Positions 35,697 through 43,566 of a stretch of 64,000 bases of DNA are shown one piece after another. The position numbers and the translations under genes are program-made. Each line of letters begins with the position of its first letter. Position 1 is the first letter of the stretch. Below the pieces are notes generated by a model. It worked only from the letters and a program-made list of their open reading frames with translations. It was not told the origin of the DNA and made no database searches. Source of the stretch: Lysobacter arvi (GTDB lineage: Bacteria; Pseudomonadota; Gammaproteobacteria; Xanthomonadales; Xanthomonadaceae); the NCBI GenBank assembly GCA_031216755.1, contig JARUHG010000006.1, positions 242,287 through 306,286 on the forward strand. Direction: 5' to 3'.

Positions 35697-36869
35697 ATGC
35701 GCATCCGCCGTTGTGCAGTGGTGTATTTCGAGCCGCGCGAGCAGGTCGAGTTCGACCTTTCTCTCCTGTTGACCGGCGGCGATGGGCTCAATCGCGAACG
35801 TCGCTGGCTCGCGCTCGCGCCGCACCTGGGCAAGGAAGTGGAAGTAGATGGCGAAGAGCGCGAACTGCTCGGCGTGCTCAGCCCCGGTCAATGGATCGAC
35901 GCGGATTCGATCGAGGCCGATAAGCACGTGGTCGCGCGCCTGCTGCGGGAAGGCCTCATCGTCAGCGATGCGGCCGAACACGCCGACCTGCGCGAACGCG
36001 ACGAATCGCTGCGTCGCACGTACTGGCATCCGCTCGCCGCGACGTTGCATGCGTTCACGCGATGGAGCGGCGTGGACACCGTGCAGAACCAGAAGGACAG
36101 CGGCACGGAAACCGCGGTGGCGATGCGGCAGGTGCTCGGCGCGCCGCCGGTGGAAGCCGCGCGCCGCGTCGACCACGATGCGCGCGTCCATCTGCCGCGC
36201 ATCGCACCGACCGCGTTCGACGACCTGCTCGCGCGCCGGGCGACGTGCCGCAACTTCGATGCGTCGCGTTCGCTGCCGTTCGACACTTTCGCGCAGGTGC
36301 TGCAGCGCGTGTTCGCCGCGCAGGCGGAAGTGCGCGTCACCGACGACACGGTGTTCCTGAAGAAGAACGTGCCCTCCGGCGGCGGCCTGCATCCGATGGA
36401 GTGTTACCTGATCGTGCAGCACGTCGATGGCGTCGCGCCCGGCCTGTACCACTACCAGTCACAGGAACACGCGCTCGAACCGCTGCCATCGCCCGCGAAG
36501 CCGCTGCGCGACTTCGTGATGGACATGGTCGCGCAGCAGCACTGGTTCGCCGACGCGCACGTCGTCGTCCTGCTGTCGCCGCGCTTCGACCGCACGTTCT
36601 GGAAGTACCGCCATCACGCGAAGGGGTATCGGGTGGTCGCGCTGGAAGGCGGTCACCTGTCGCAGACGCTCTACCTGGCCGCGACCGACGCCGGCCTGGG
36701 CGCCTTCATCACGGGCGCCATCAACGAGGTCGAACTGGAGCAGGCCTTCGGCCTCGACCCGATCCACCAGGGGGCGCTGGCGATCTGCGGCTTCGGCTGG
36801 CGCGGGCCGGTGATGGAGACGGCCGAACTGGACCCGGCCGAGCGCGTCTGGCGGCGGGCGGACGCCTGA
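35697..36869 (+). CDS. SagB-like FMN dehydrogenase for peptide maturation
   Basis: A 390-residue protein. Residues 1-165 are a divergent N-terminal region that may bind the peptide. From about 175 comes a nitroreductase-fold SagB-type domain: RATCRNFDASRSL (181-193), PSGGGLHPMECYLIV (226-240), GLYHYQSQEHALEPL (249-263) and GGHLSQTLYLAATDAGLGAF (318-337). SagB enzymes oxidise thiazolines or oxazolines made on RiPP precursors, but no YcaO cyclodehydratase is in the window, so the reaction here is open. I recall the family as 'putative peptide maturation dehydrogenase'. The ATG is preceded by GAAGGGGACA. Upstream in-frame codons to 35568 are rejected. Confidence 0.82.
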   Translation: MRIRRCAVVYFEPREQVEFDLSLLLTGGDGLNRERRWLALAPHLGKEVEVDGEERELLGVLSPGQWIDADSIEADKHVVARLLREGLIVSDAAEHADLRERDESLRRTYWHPLAATLHAFTRWSGVDTVQNQKDSGTETAVAMRQVLGAPPVEAARRVDHDARVHLPRIAPTAFDDLLARRATCRNFDASRSLPFDTFAQVLQRVFAAQAEVRVTDDTVFLKKNVPSGGGLHPMECYLIVQHVDGVAPGLYHYQSQEHALEPLPSPAKPLRDFVMDMVAQQHWFADAHVVVLLSPRFDRTFWKYRHHAKGYRVVALEGGHLSQTLYLAATDAGLGAFITGAINEVELEQAFGLDPIHQGALAICGFGWRGPVMETAELDPAERVWRRADA

Positions 36870-36924
36870 GGCGCCAGGACGGGCGGCATCGCGGCTGAAC
36901 GGCCGACTTTGCCTCGGGTGGCAG

Positions 36925-36954
36925 TCGACATTGCCAAATCGGGCGCGCTATGTT
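36925..36954 (+). promoter_or_regulatory. candidate promoter of secreted Cys protein gene
   Basis: TCGACA (36925-36930), an 18-base spacer and TATGTT (36949-36954), 27 bases before the ATG at 36982. A clear AAGGA ribosome site follows at 36969-36973. Confidence 0.45.
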
Positions 36955-36981
36955 TGAGGACCCATCACAAGGATTGTCGCA

Positions 36982-37452
36982 ATGCGTGCCCTCCGCTTCG
37001 CTTCCGCCATCGTCCTGAGCCTGGCGCTCGCCGCCCCGGCGTTCGCATCCGTCGACAGCCGCGTGCTGATGCTCGACGACATCCGCACCCAGCAGAACGA
37101 GATCCGCGACGGCGTCGAATCGCGCACGGGTCGCTACAAGGATCTGTCGAGCGCCCAGCGCAGCGAGTTGCTGAGCAAGCAGGCGCGCATGCTGCAGACC
37201 ATCGAAGGCAAGCATTCGACCGATGAACTCAACGACCAGCAGAAGACGGAAGTCTTCAACACGCTGGAATGGATCGAAGCGGTGGTGAACGACGACGGCG
37301 AGGATCGCATGGTGTGCGAGCGCCGCCCGGTGCTCGGCAGCACGCGCAAGGAACGCATCTGCAAGACCGCGTCGCAGTGGCGCGAGGAGCGCGAGGCCGC
37401 GCGCAACATGATGGACTCGCGCGGCAGCTGCATGGACTGCAAGAGCAACTGA
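36982..37452 (+). CDS. secreted four-cysteine protein, copy 1
   Basis: A 156-residue unknown protein with a signal peptide (cleavage after FAS, about residue 22). The mature part is helical and charged, with four cysteines near its end: MVCERR, RICKT and SCMDCK. Their spacing C-x14-C-x22-C-x2-C is shared by the next gene (C-x14-C-x22-C-x3-C), so they are paralogues and the cysteines likely form two disulphides in the periplasm. It lies 112 bases after the SagB-like gene with its own promoter-like box. Whether it belongs to the peptide system is open. Confidence 0.75.
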   Translation: MRALRFASAIVLSLALAAPAFASVDSRVLMLDDIRTQQNEIRDGVESRTGRYKDLSSAQRSELLSKQARMLQTIEGKHSTDELNDQQKTEVFNTLEWIEAVVNDDGEDRMVCERRPVLGSTRKERICKTASQWREEREAARNMMDSRGSCMDCKSN

Positions 37453-37510
37453 GCGACGCGTCGCGTTCGACGCGGCGCCGCACCGTCGTCCGGCATCGAC
37501 AGGGGGACAC

Positions 37511-37987
37511 ATGAACATGCAACCGCGCTGGGGATGGGTGCTTGCAGCGGCGATCGCGTGGGCGCCGCTCGCGGCGTTCGCGCAGGATGACGCAGCGCCG
37601 CAGAAGCTCGATCGCATCCTCGCGCAGCAGCAGGAACTCAAGCGCGATCTCGATGCCGGTCGGCCCGAAGGCATGACGACGCGGCAGGTCAACGCGATCC
37701 GCAAGGCGCAGACCGAGGTGTTCGCGGTGACGGACGGCAAGACCTCGCTCGATCAGTTGTCGATGGACGAGAAGGTGCGCCTGGAGAACGCGCTGGAGCG
37801 CATCAACGCCGAAGTGAAGAACACGCGGACCGGACGGGACGAAAAGCAGGTCTGCTGGCGTGAGCGGATGTCGGGCAGCAACACCAAGGTCACGCGCTGC
37901 GGAACGGAGGCGGAAATGCGGGAAGCCCGTGAAGGTGCGCGCGATTTCCTGGAGCGCCCGAAGGTGTGCGGCGATCGCTGCGGCTGA
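37511..37987 (+). CDS. secreted four-cysteine protein, copy 2
   Basis: A 158-residue paralogue of the preceding protein. The signal peptide ends at AFA (about residue 24). A helical region has ILAQQQELKRDLD aligning with IRTQQNEIRDGVE of copy 1, and LDQLSMDEKVRLENALERI aligning with TDELNDQQKTEVFNTLEWI. The cysteines lie in QVCWRE, TRCGTE and VCGDRCG. It follows copy 1 by 58 bases with an AGGGGGACAC ribosome site, so one operon is likely. The function is unknown. Confidence 0.75.
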   Translation: MNMQPRWGWVLAAAIAWAPLAAFAQDDAAPQKLDRILAQQQELKRDLDAGRPEGMTTRQVNAIRKAQTEVFAVTDGKTSLDQLSMDEKVRLENALERINAEVKNTRTGRDEKQVCWRERMSGSNTKVTRCGTEAEMREAREGARDFLERPKVCGDRCG

Positions 37988-38121
37988 CCAGCCCGGCGAC
38001 TCCTATCGGTGTCCCGTCTGAGCCCGGCGAGGGGTTTAGCCGGTTCACCGCGACGCCAGCTCCGTGGTTCCCCATCAGGCGCTTCCTTGCGGGCTCCCCA
38101 TGCTGCGCGTGGGTCGCAGGC

Positions 38122-39636
38122 TCATGCGACGGCCGCTTCGAGTCCCCGGCTGGCGCGGCGAAGTGAGATCGCTTCGGTCAGGTGCGCGGTGCCGATGGCG
38201 TCGACGCCTTCCAGATCGGCAATGGTCCGCGCCACGCGCATGATCCGGTGCATCGAGCGCGCCGACAGTTGCAGGGCGTCGACGGCGCGCTCGAGCAGCA
38301 GCCGGTCGGCGTCGGCCAGGCGGCACGCGGCCGCCGTTTCGGGCTGATCCAGGACGGCATTGGTTTTCCCGGCGCGCGCGTGTTGCCGTGCGCGGGCCTC
38401 GACCACCCGCGCGCGCACCGTTTGCGTGGACTCGCCGGCGGGCGCATCGGGTCTCAGCGCCGCAGGTGGGAGGCGCGCGACCTCCACATGCAGATCGATG
38501 CGGTCGAGCAGTGGCCCCGACACACGACCTCGATAGCGGCGCACGGCGTCGGCGCTGCAGCGGCAACGGCCCGAAGGATCGCCGGCCCAGCCGCACGGGC
38601 AGGGATTCATGGCGGCGACCAGCTGGAAGCGCGCCGGGAATTCCGCGCTGCGGGCTGCGCGCGATACGGTGATGACGCCGGATTCGAGCGGCTCGCGCAG
38701 CACTTCGAGCGCTCGGCGGTCCCATTCCGGGAGCTCGTCCAGGAAGAGCACGCCCTGGTGCGCGAGCGAAATCTCGCCCGGCCTTGGCTGCGCACCGCCG
38801 CCCACCAGAGCCACGGCGCTGGCCGTATGGTGGGGCGACCGGAAGGGGCGCTCGCGCCAGCGCGCCGGGTCCAGGCCACGGCCGCTGACGGACGCGATGG
38901 CCGCCGATTCCAGCGCCTCGCTCTCCGTCGCTTCGGGCAGCAAGCCTGGAAGTCGCGAGGCGAGCAGCGTCTTGCCGCAACCTGGCGGGCCGATGAGCAA
39001 CAGATGGTGGCCGCCGGCCGCGGCGATTTCGAGCGCGCGTCGCGCCTGCGCCTGGCCGCGCACGTCCGCCAGGTCGGGCCCGGGCGCGCGTTCGAGCGCA
39101 GGCGCTTCGGCGTAGGGCAGCGGCTTGCGACCGGTGAGGTGCGAGCACACTTCCAGCAGGGTTCGTGCGGTGCGCACCTCGACGCGGCTGGCGAGTGCGG
39201 CTTCGGCGCCGTTGCCCGCCGGGACGATCAGCCGCCGTCCGGCGTCGCCGGCCGCCAGCGCCGCGGGGAGCACGCCGTCGACCCCGCGCAGTTCGCCGGT
39301 GAGGCCCAGTTCCCCGAGGAACTCGCCATCGGCCAGCGCCTCCAGCGGGATCTGGCCGCTCGCGGCGAGGATGCCCAGCGCGATGGGCAGGTCGAATCGC
39401 CCGCCGTCCTTCGGCAGATCGGCCGGCGCGAGATTGACGGTGATGCGACGCGCCGGAAACTCGAACTGGGCGCAGAGAATCGCGGCACGCACGCGGTCCT
39501 TGGCTTCGCGGACCGCGGCCTCGGGAAGGCCCACGATCGACATCGCCGGCAATCCGCCCGCCAGATGCACTTCGACGCGTACCGCAGGCGCACGAACGCC
39601 CGATCGCGCACGGCTGTGCACGAGTGCCAGGTTCAT
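38122..39636 (-). CDS. comM: YifB/ComM family AAA+ ATPase
   Basis: A 504-residue Mg-chelatase-like AAA+ protein. The N-terminal Lon-protease-like domain covers about 20-165, Walker A GPPGCGKT is at 216-223, Walker B is in FLDELPEW, and the cysteine pair is in MNPCPCGW. The C-terminal Mg_chelatase_C domain ends in RASRGLEAAVA. ComM orthologues act as branch-migration helicases in natural transformation, and other members have only a genetic role. ubiK precedes it by 13 bases on the same strand. Confidence 0.92.
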   Translation of the reverse strand: MNLALVHSRARSGVRAPAVRVEVHLAGGLPAMSIVGLPEAAVREAKDRVRAAILCAQFEFPARRITVNLAPADLPKDGGRFDLPIALGILAASGQIPLEALADGEFLGELGLTGELRGVDGVLPAALAAGDAGRRLIVPAGNGAEAALASRVEVRTARTLLEVCSHLTGRKPLPYAEAPALERAPGPDLADVRGQAQARRALEIAAAGGHHLLLIGPPGCGKTLLASRLPGLLPEATESEALESAAIASVSGRGLDPARWRERPFRSPHHTASAVALVGGGAQPRPGEISLAHQGVLFLDELPEWDRRALEVLREPLESGVITVSRAARSAEFPARFQLVAAMNPCPCGWAGDPSGRCRCSADAVRRYRGRVSGPLLDRIDLHVEVARLPPAALRPDAPAGESTQTVRARVVEARARQHARAGKTNAVLDQPETAAACRLADADRLLLERAVDALQLSARSMHRIMRVARTIADLEGVDAIGTAHLTEAISLRRASRGLEAAVA

Positions 39637-39649
39637 GGAGGGGCGCCGC

Positions 39650-39925
39650 TTAGTGGTGCGGCGGCGACAGCGAGTCGGACTGGGAGAGCTGCGTTTCCAG
39701 CTCGGCGACGGTTCGCTGCAGTTCTTCCAGCTTCTCCCGCGTGCGCAACAGCACCGCGCGCTGGACCTCGAACTCCTCGCGGGTGACCAGGTCGAGCTTG
39801 GCCAGCCCGGACTGCAGCACGGCCTTGAAGTTCTGCTGCAGCTCCTCGCGGCCCTCGCGAACGCTCGGGGGAACCAGGGTGCTCAGGCGGCGGGCGAGAT
39901 CGTCGATGGGGTTCAGGTCGATCAT
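39650..39925 (-). CDS. ubiK: ubiquinone biosynthesis accessory factor UbiK
   Basis: A 91-residue helical protein of the BMFP/YqiC family: an amphipathic first helix (IDDLARRLSTLVP), then a long coiled coil with LVTREEFEVQRAVLLRTREKLEELQRT as its core, and a disordered tail. It trimerises, binds membranes and works with UbiJ, which is also in this window, in ubiquinone synthesis. The frame is open far upstream. ATG 39925 is chosen because homologues begin MIDLNP-like. Confidence 0.9.
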   Translation of the reverse strand: MIDLNPIDDLARRLSTLVPPSVREGREELQQNFKAVLQSGLAKLDLVTREEFEVQRAVLLRTREKLEELQRTVAELETQLSQSDSLSPPHH

Positions 39926-39976
39926 GATGAGGGTAGGTCCTCGGGCGTTCCCGCCAGAGTGGAGGGTCGGCCGTGA

Positions 39977-40453
<477 letters not shown>

Positions 40454-40507
40454 ATCCACTCCGCCGTTCGTCGGCGACGCCGACAGGCCATCCATCGTAA
40501 GGACGTC

Positions 40508-41620
40508 ATGACGCGTCTTCCCGGACTCGACCTGCTGCGCGCGATCGCCGTGGTGTGGGTGATGCTGTTCCATTCCTTCCTCGTCGGCGGACTCGGCCCG
40601 GACTTCAAGTGGCTCGAGCGCTACGGCTGGATGGGGGTGGACATCTTCTTCGTGCTCAGCGGCTTCCTGATCGGCCGCCAGGTGCTGGCGCCGCTCGCGC
40701 GGGGCGAGCGCCTGTCGTTCGGCGATTTCTACGCGCGGCGTGCGTGGCGCATCCTGCCGGCATTCCTGGTCGTGTTGGCGATCTACCTCGCCTTCCCGCC
40801 ATGGCGCGAGTCCGAAGGCCTGGCGCCGTGGTGGATGTTCGCGAGTTTCACCTTCAATCTGCTGGTCGACTACGGCTCGCAGCAGGCGTTCTCGCACGCG
40901 TGGTCGCTGTGCGTGGAGGAGCACTTCTACCTCGTGTTTCCCGCCTTGGCCGTGTTCATGGCCAAGCGGCCTTCGGTCGCGACGTTCGTCGGGCTGTGCG
41001 TGTTCCTCGTGGTGGCCGGGATCGTCGTGCGCGCCGGCACGTGGCTTCACAACGACGCTGTGCAGCCTGACCGGCCCTGGTTCGTGGAAGACCTGTATTA
41101 CCCGACGTGGTGCCGCCTTGACGGGCTGCTCGCGGGCGTGGTGCTGGCGGTCGTCGCGGTCTACCGGCCCGTGACGTGGGAACGCCTGACGCGCTCTGGC
41201 AACGCGTTCCTGATGCTCGGCCTCGCCGGCATGGCGCTTGCGTTCTGGCTGTTCGCGCAGCGCACCGGCCTGCTCGGGAACGCGGTCGGCTGGCCGGTGC
41301 TGTCGTGGTCCATCGCCTGTCTTGTGGTCGCCGGTGCGAGCGCGCGAAGCTGGATCGGACGCCGCGCGCTGCCAGGCGCGGGGTGGATTGCCGCGATCTC
41401 CTACAGTCTCTATCTAAGTCACAAGCTCGTGTTCGCCGCCGTCGACCGGATGTGGGGCGATGCGCTCTGGGGCCAGGGGCTGGGGATGTTCGCCGTCTAT
41501 GCGGGCGCCACGCTGGCCGGCGGCGCGGCACTCCACTACGCGGTCGAGCGTCCCTTCCTGCGTTTGCGCGAACGCCGCCGCCATGCGGCGCGGTTGCGAC
41601 CGGCCGATGCCGCAGCCTGA
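40508..41620 (+). CDS. acyltransferase-3 family membrane protein
   Basis: A 370-residue integral membrane protein of the OafA/NodX family with about ten hydrophobic helices. The N-terminal LDLLRAIAVVWVMLFHSF includes the family's conserved Arg and His, followed by the FFVLSGFLIGRQ block and the WSLCVEEHFYLVFP motif near residue 135. Such enzymes O-acetylate surface polysaccharides or other envelope glycans at the inner membrane. The substrate is unknown. Its stop is 2 bases from the end of the convergent kinase gene. Confidence 0.85.
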   Translation: MTRLPGLDLLRAIAVVWVMLFHSFLVGGLGPDFKWLERYGWMGVDIFFVLSGFLIGRQVLAPLARGERLSFGDFYARRAWRILPAFLVVLAIYLAFPPWRESEGLAPWWMFASFTFNLLVDYGSQQAFSHAWSLCVEEHFYLVFPALAVFMAKRPSVATFVGLCVFLVVAGIVVRAGTWLHNDAVQPDRPWFVEDLYYPTWCRLDGLLAGVVLAVVAVYRPVTWERLTRSGNAFLMLGLAGMALAFWLFAQRTGLLGNAVGWPVLSWSIACLVVAGASARSWIGRRALPGAGWIAAISYSLYLSHKLVFAAVDRMWGDALWGQGLGMFAVYAGATLAGGAALHYAVERPFLRLRERRRHAARLRPADAAA

Positions 41621-41622
41621 GT

Positions 41623-42282
41623 TCAGGCGCCCTTGAGCCGCCGGTAGACCCGCTTCCACCCCAGGCGGATCGCATCGACCCACCGCGGCGGCGCCAGCAG
41701 TTCGGCCTCGCGCGCGCTCGGCGGCTGGCCGGTCAGGCGCTGGCGCATCTTCACTAGGTTGGCCAGATCGCTGCGGCGGAGTTCCCGCACCAGCGGCAAC
41801 CCGCGCAGCCAGCGCGGCGTGCGCATGGCCGACGCGAAGTCGATCAGCACCGGCGTCGAACCCGCCACCAGCACGTTGGCCGGGTGCAGGTCGTTGTGGG
41901 TGATGCCGGCCGCATGAAGCGAGGCCACAGCGCCGCGCAACTGCTGGAACACGTGCGAACCGGCGTCGAGCGCGGCTTCGCCCAGGGTTTGCCCGGCGAT
42001 GAACTCCATGCCCAGCGCCAGTCCACCGATGGTCCCGAGCAGCGCCGGCGCATGGCGCCAGCCGCGCAGCCGGTCGAGGACGCGCGCCTCACGCCGCACC
42101 AGCAGACGGGCGAGCAGCGACAGCGGCGAGCGGCGGTACCGCCCGTAGTCCTTGACCACGGCGGGGCGACCGTCCACGTCGAGGACGTAGACGTCCGGTT
42201 CGAGGAAGCGTTCGCCGCGCTTGAGCAGGCGAACATCGGGCGGCAGCGACCGGGGGTCGCGCGGCAGGGCATTGGCGTTCAT
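41623..42282 (-). CDS. small Kdo/RIO-type kinase
   Basis: A 219-residue kinase-fold protein. The lysine is K44 in PAVVKDYG, the catalytic loop is H129-N-D-L-H-P-A-N136 and the metal aspartate is D148 in LIDFAS. The pattern is that of lipopolysaccharide-core kinases (Kdo/WaaP) and other small phosphotransferases, so the target may be a sugar lipid. The gene is preceded by a TetR-type palindrome overlapping its probable promoter. Confidence 0.75.
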   Translation of the reverse strand: MNANALPRDPRSLPPDVRLLKRGERFLEPDVYVLDVDGRPAVVKDYGRYRRSPLSLLARLLVRREARVLDRLRGWRHAPALLGTIGGLALGMEFIAGQTLGEAALDAGSHVFQQLRGAVASLHAAGITHNDLHPANVLVAGSTPVLIDFASAMRTPRWLRGLPLVRELRRSDLANLVKMRQRLTGQPPSAREAELLAPPRWVDAIRLGWKRVYRRLKGA

Positions 42283-42333
42283 GGGCGATCCGGCGACGCG
42301 CGTCGTGCTCGGGGGAGGGCGGCGCGGCGGTTC

Positions 42334-42353
42334 ACTGAACCGGACGGTTCAGT
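42334..42353. promoter_or_regulatory. TetR-type operator palindrome
   Basis: ACTGAACCG-GA-CGGTTCAGT (42334-42353), two perfect 9-bp arms, 52 bases before the kinase gene. On the minus strand GATAAC lies just upstream as a possible -10 box, so a bound repressor would block transcription start. No TetR gene lies nearby. Confidence 0.55.
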
Positions 42354-42473
42354 TATCGAAATTTTAATGTCGCGAACGGGATCGTCGGGCGCGCCCTTGC
42401 GGCACTCACCGTTCCGCGGCCCCACCACATTCGGCACAAGGCCTGCGCCGCTTCGCGCCAATGAGCGCCAATA

Positions 42474-42499
42474 AAAAGCCCCGCCGAAGCGGGGCTTTT
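42474..42499. terminator. terminator after speE (bidirectional shape)
   Basis: AAAAAGCCCCGC (from 42474) pairs with GCGGGGCTTTT (to 42499) around CGAA. It lies 26 bases past the speE stop and has T-runs on both strands. Confidence 0.85.
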
Positions 42500-42524
42500 C
42501 GACATCGCCGGAAGGTGCAGCGCC

Positions 42525-43379
42525 TCAGCGCTGCTCCAGCTCCGCCGCCACGAACGGCGGCAGCACCGCGGCGCCCTGGTGCGCGTCGGCGGTGTAGTAC
42601 AGGGTGTCGAAGTCCTTCGCGCGCGCGTCCGCGACGCGGAAGTCGAACCCCTGGCCCTTGCGCGCGAGCGTGCAGCTCCACCAGCCGGTCGGATAGCACG
42701 GCTGCGGGAAGGGCAGCGTCTGGAACGTCGTGAACCCGGCCTTGCCCATCTCGGCGCGCATCTCCTTGATGAGCGACAGCAGCATCAGCGGCGATTCGGA
42801 CTGCTGGACGAGGATGCCGTCGTCCTTCAGCGCGCGGAAGCAGCTTTCGAAGAACGCCTTGTTGAACAGGCCCTCGGCCGGACCGACCGGATCGGTCGAG
42901 TCGACGATCACCACGTCGAGCGAGTTCGGCTCGCAGTTCTTCATGTAGGCGATGCCGTCGTCGAACAGCAGCGTCGCGCGCGGGTCGTCGTTGGCCTCGC
43001 ACAGCTCCGGGAACCACTTCTCGGCCATGCGCGTGACCTGCTCGTCGATGTCGCACTGGACGGCCTTCTTCACGCCCTTGTGCTTGAGCACCTCGCGCAG
43101 CGTGCCGCAGTCGCCGCCGCCGATGATCACCACGTTCTCCGGCCGGGAATGGGTGAACAGCGCCGGGTGGGACATCATCTCGTGATAGAAGAAGTTGTCC
43201 TTCGTGGTCAGCATCATCGCGCCGTCGATGAGCATCAGGTTGCCCCAGTCGGTGCTCTCGAAGATCTCGATCTTCTGGAACGGCGACTGCACCTCGTCCA
43301 GCTTCCTGGTGATGCGGTAGCCGATCGCCGAGCCGGTCGGGTCGAAGTTCTCGTAGTGCCAGGAAGTGTTGGTGCTCAT
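42525..43379 (-). CDS. speE: spermidine synthase
   Basis: A 284-residue aminopropyltransferase that joins decarboxylated S-adenosylmethionine to putrescine. Landmarks are the N-terminal beta region, YHEMMSHPALFTH, the nucleotide loop VVIIGGGDCGTLREVL, VQCDIDEQV and the catalytic aspartate block VVIVDSTDPVGPAEGLF. It is divergent from the arginine decarboxylase gene speA, forming a polyamine pair with a 187-base shared control region. Confidence 0.96.
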   Translation of the reverse strand: MSTNTSWHYENFDPTGSAIGYRITRKLDEVQSPFQKIEIFESTDWGNLMLIDGAMMLTTKDNFFYHEMMSHPALFTHSRPENVVIIGGGDCGTLREVLKHKGVKKAVQCDIDEQVTRMAEKWFPELCEANDDPRATLLFDDGIAYMKNCEPNSLDVVIVDSTDPVGPAEGLFNKAFFESCFRALKDDGILVQQSESPLMLLSLIKEMRAEMGKAGFTTFQTLPFPQPCYPTGWWSCTLARKGQGFDFRVADARAKDFDTLYYTADAHQGAAVLPPFVAAELEQR

Positions 43380-43527
43380 GCGCGCGTCCCAGGGGAAAGG
43401 CCGTCCGGAGCGCCGTCGTCGACGGGCCGGAGCGGCGGAAAAGGGGCGGCATTGTAGCGGAGAGCGTGTTACGGGCCGGACGGCCGGCCGATCGTCCGTC
43501 GGAACGGGACCGTGCGCCCCCGGGCTG

Positions 43528-43533
43528 TAGAAT
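43528..43533 (+). promoter_or_regulatory. candidate -10 box of speA
   Basis: TAGAAT in GGCTGTAGAATGCG, 33 bases before the speA ATG. The upstream 100 bases are very GC-rich and no -35 is convincing. Confidence 0.4.
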
Positions 43534-43566
43534 GCGCGTCCCCCCGCCTCCCCCGGAACCGCGCCG

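Noticed and set aside
35365..35923. Plus-strand frames in the divergent gap before the SagB-like gene
   Set aside because: They overlap the peptide gene and the dehydrogenase in other frames and give basic low-complexity translations.
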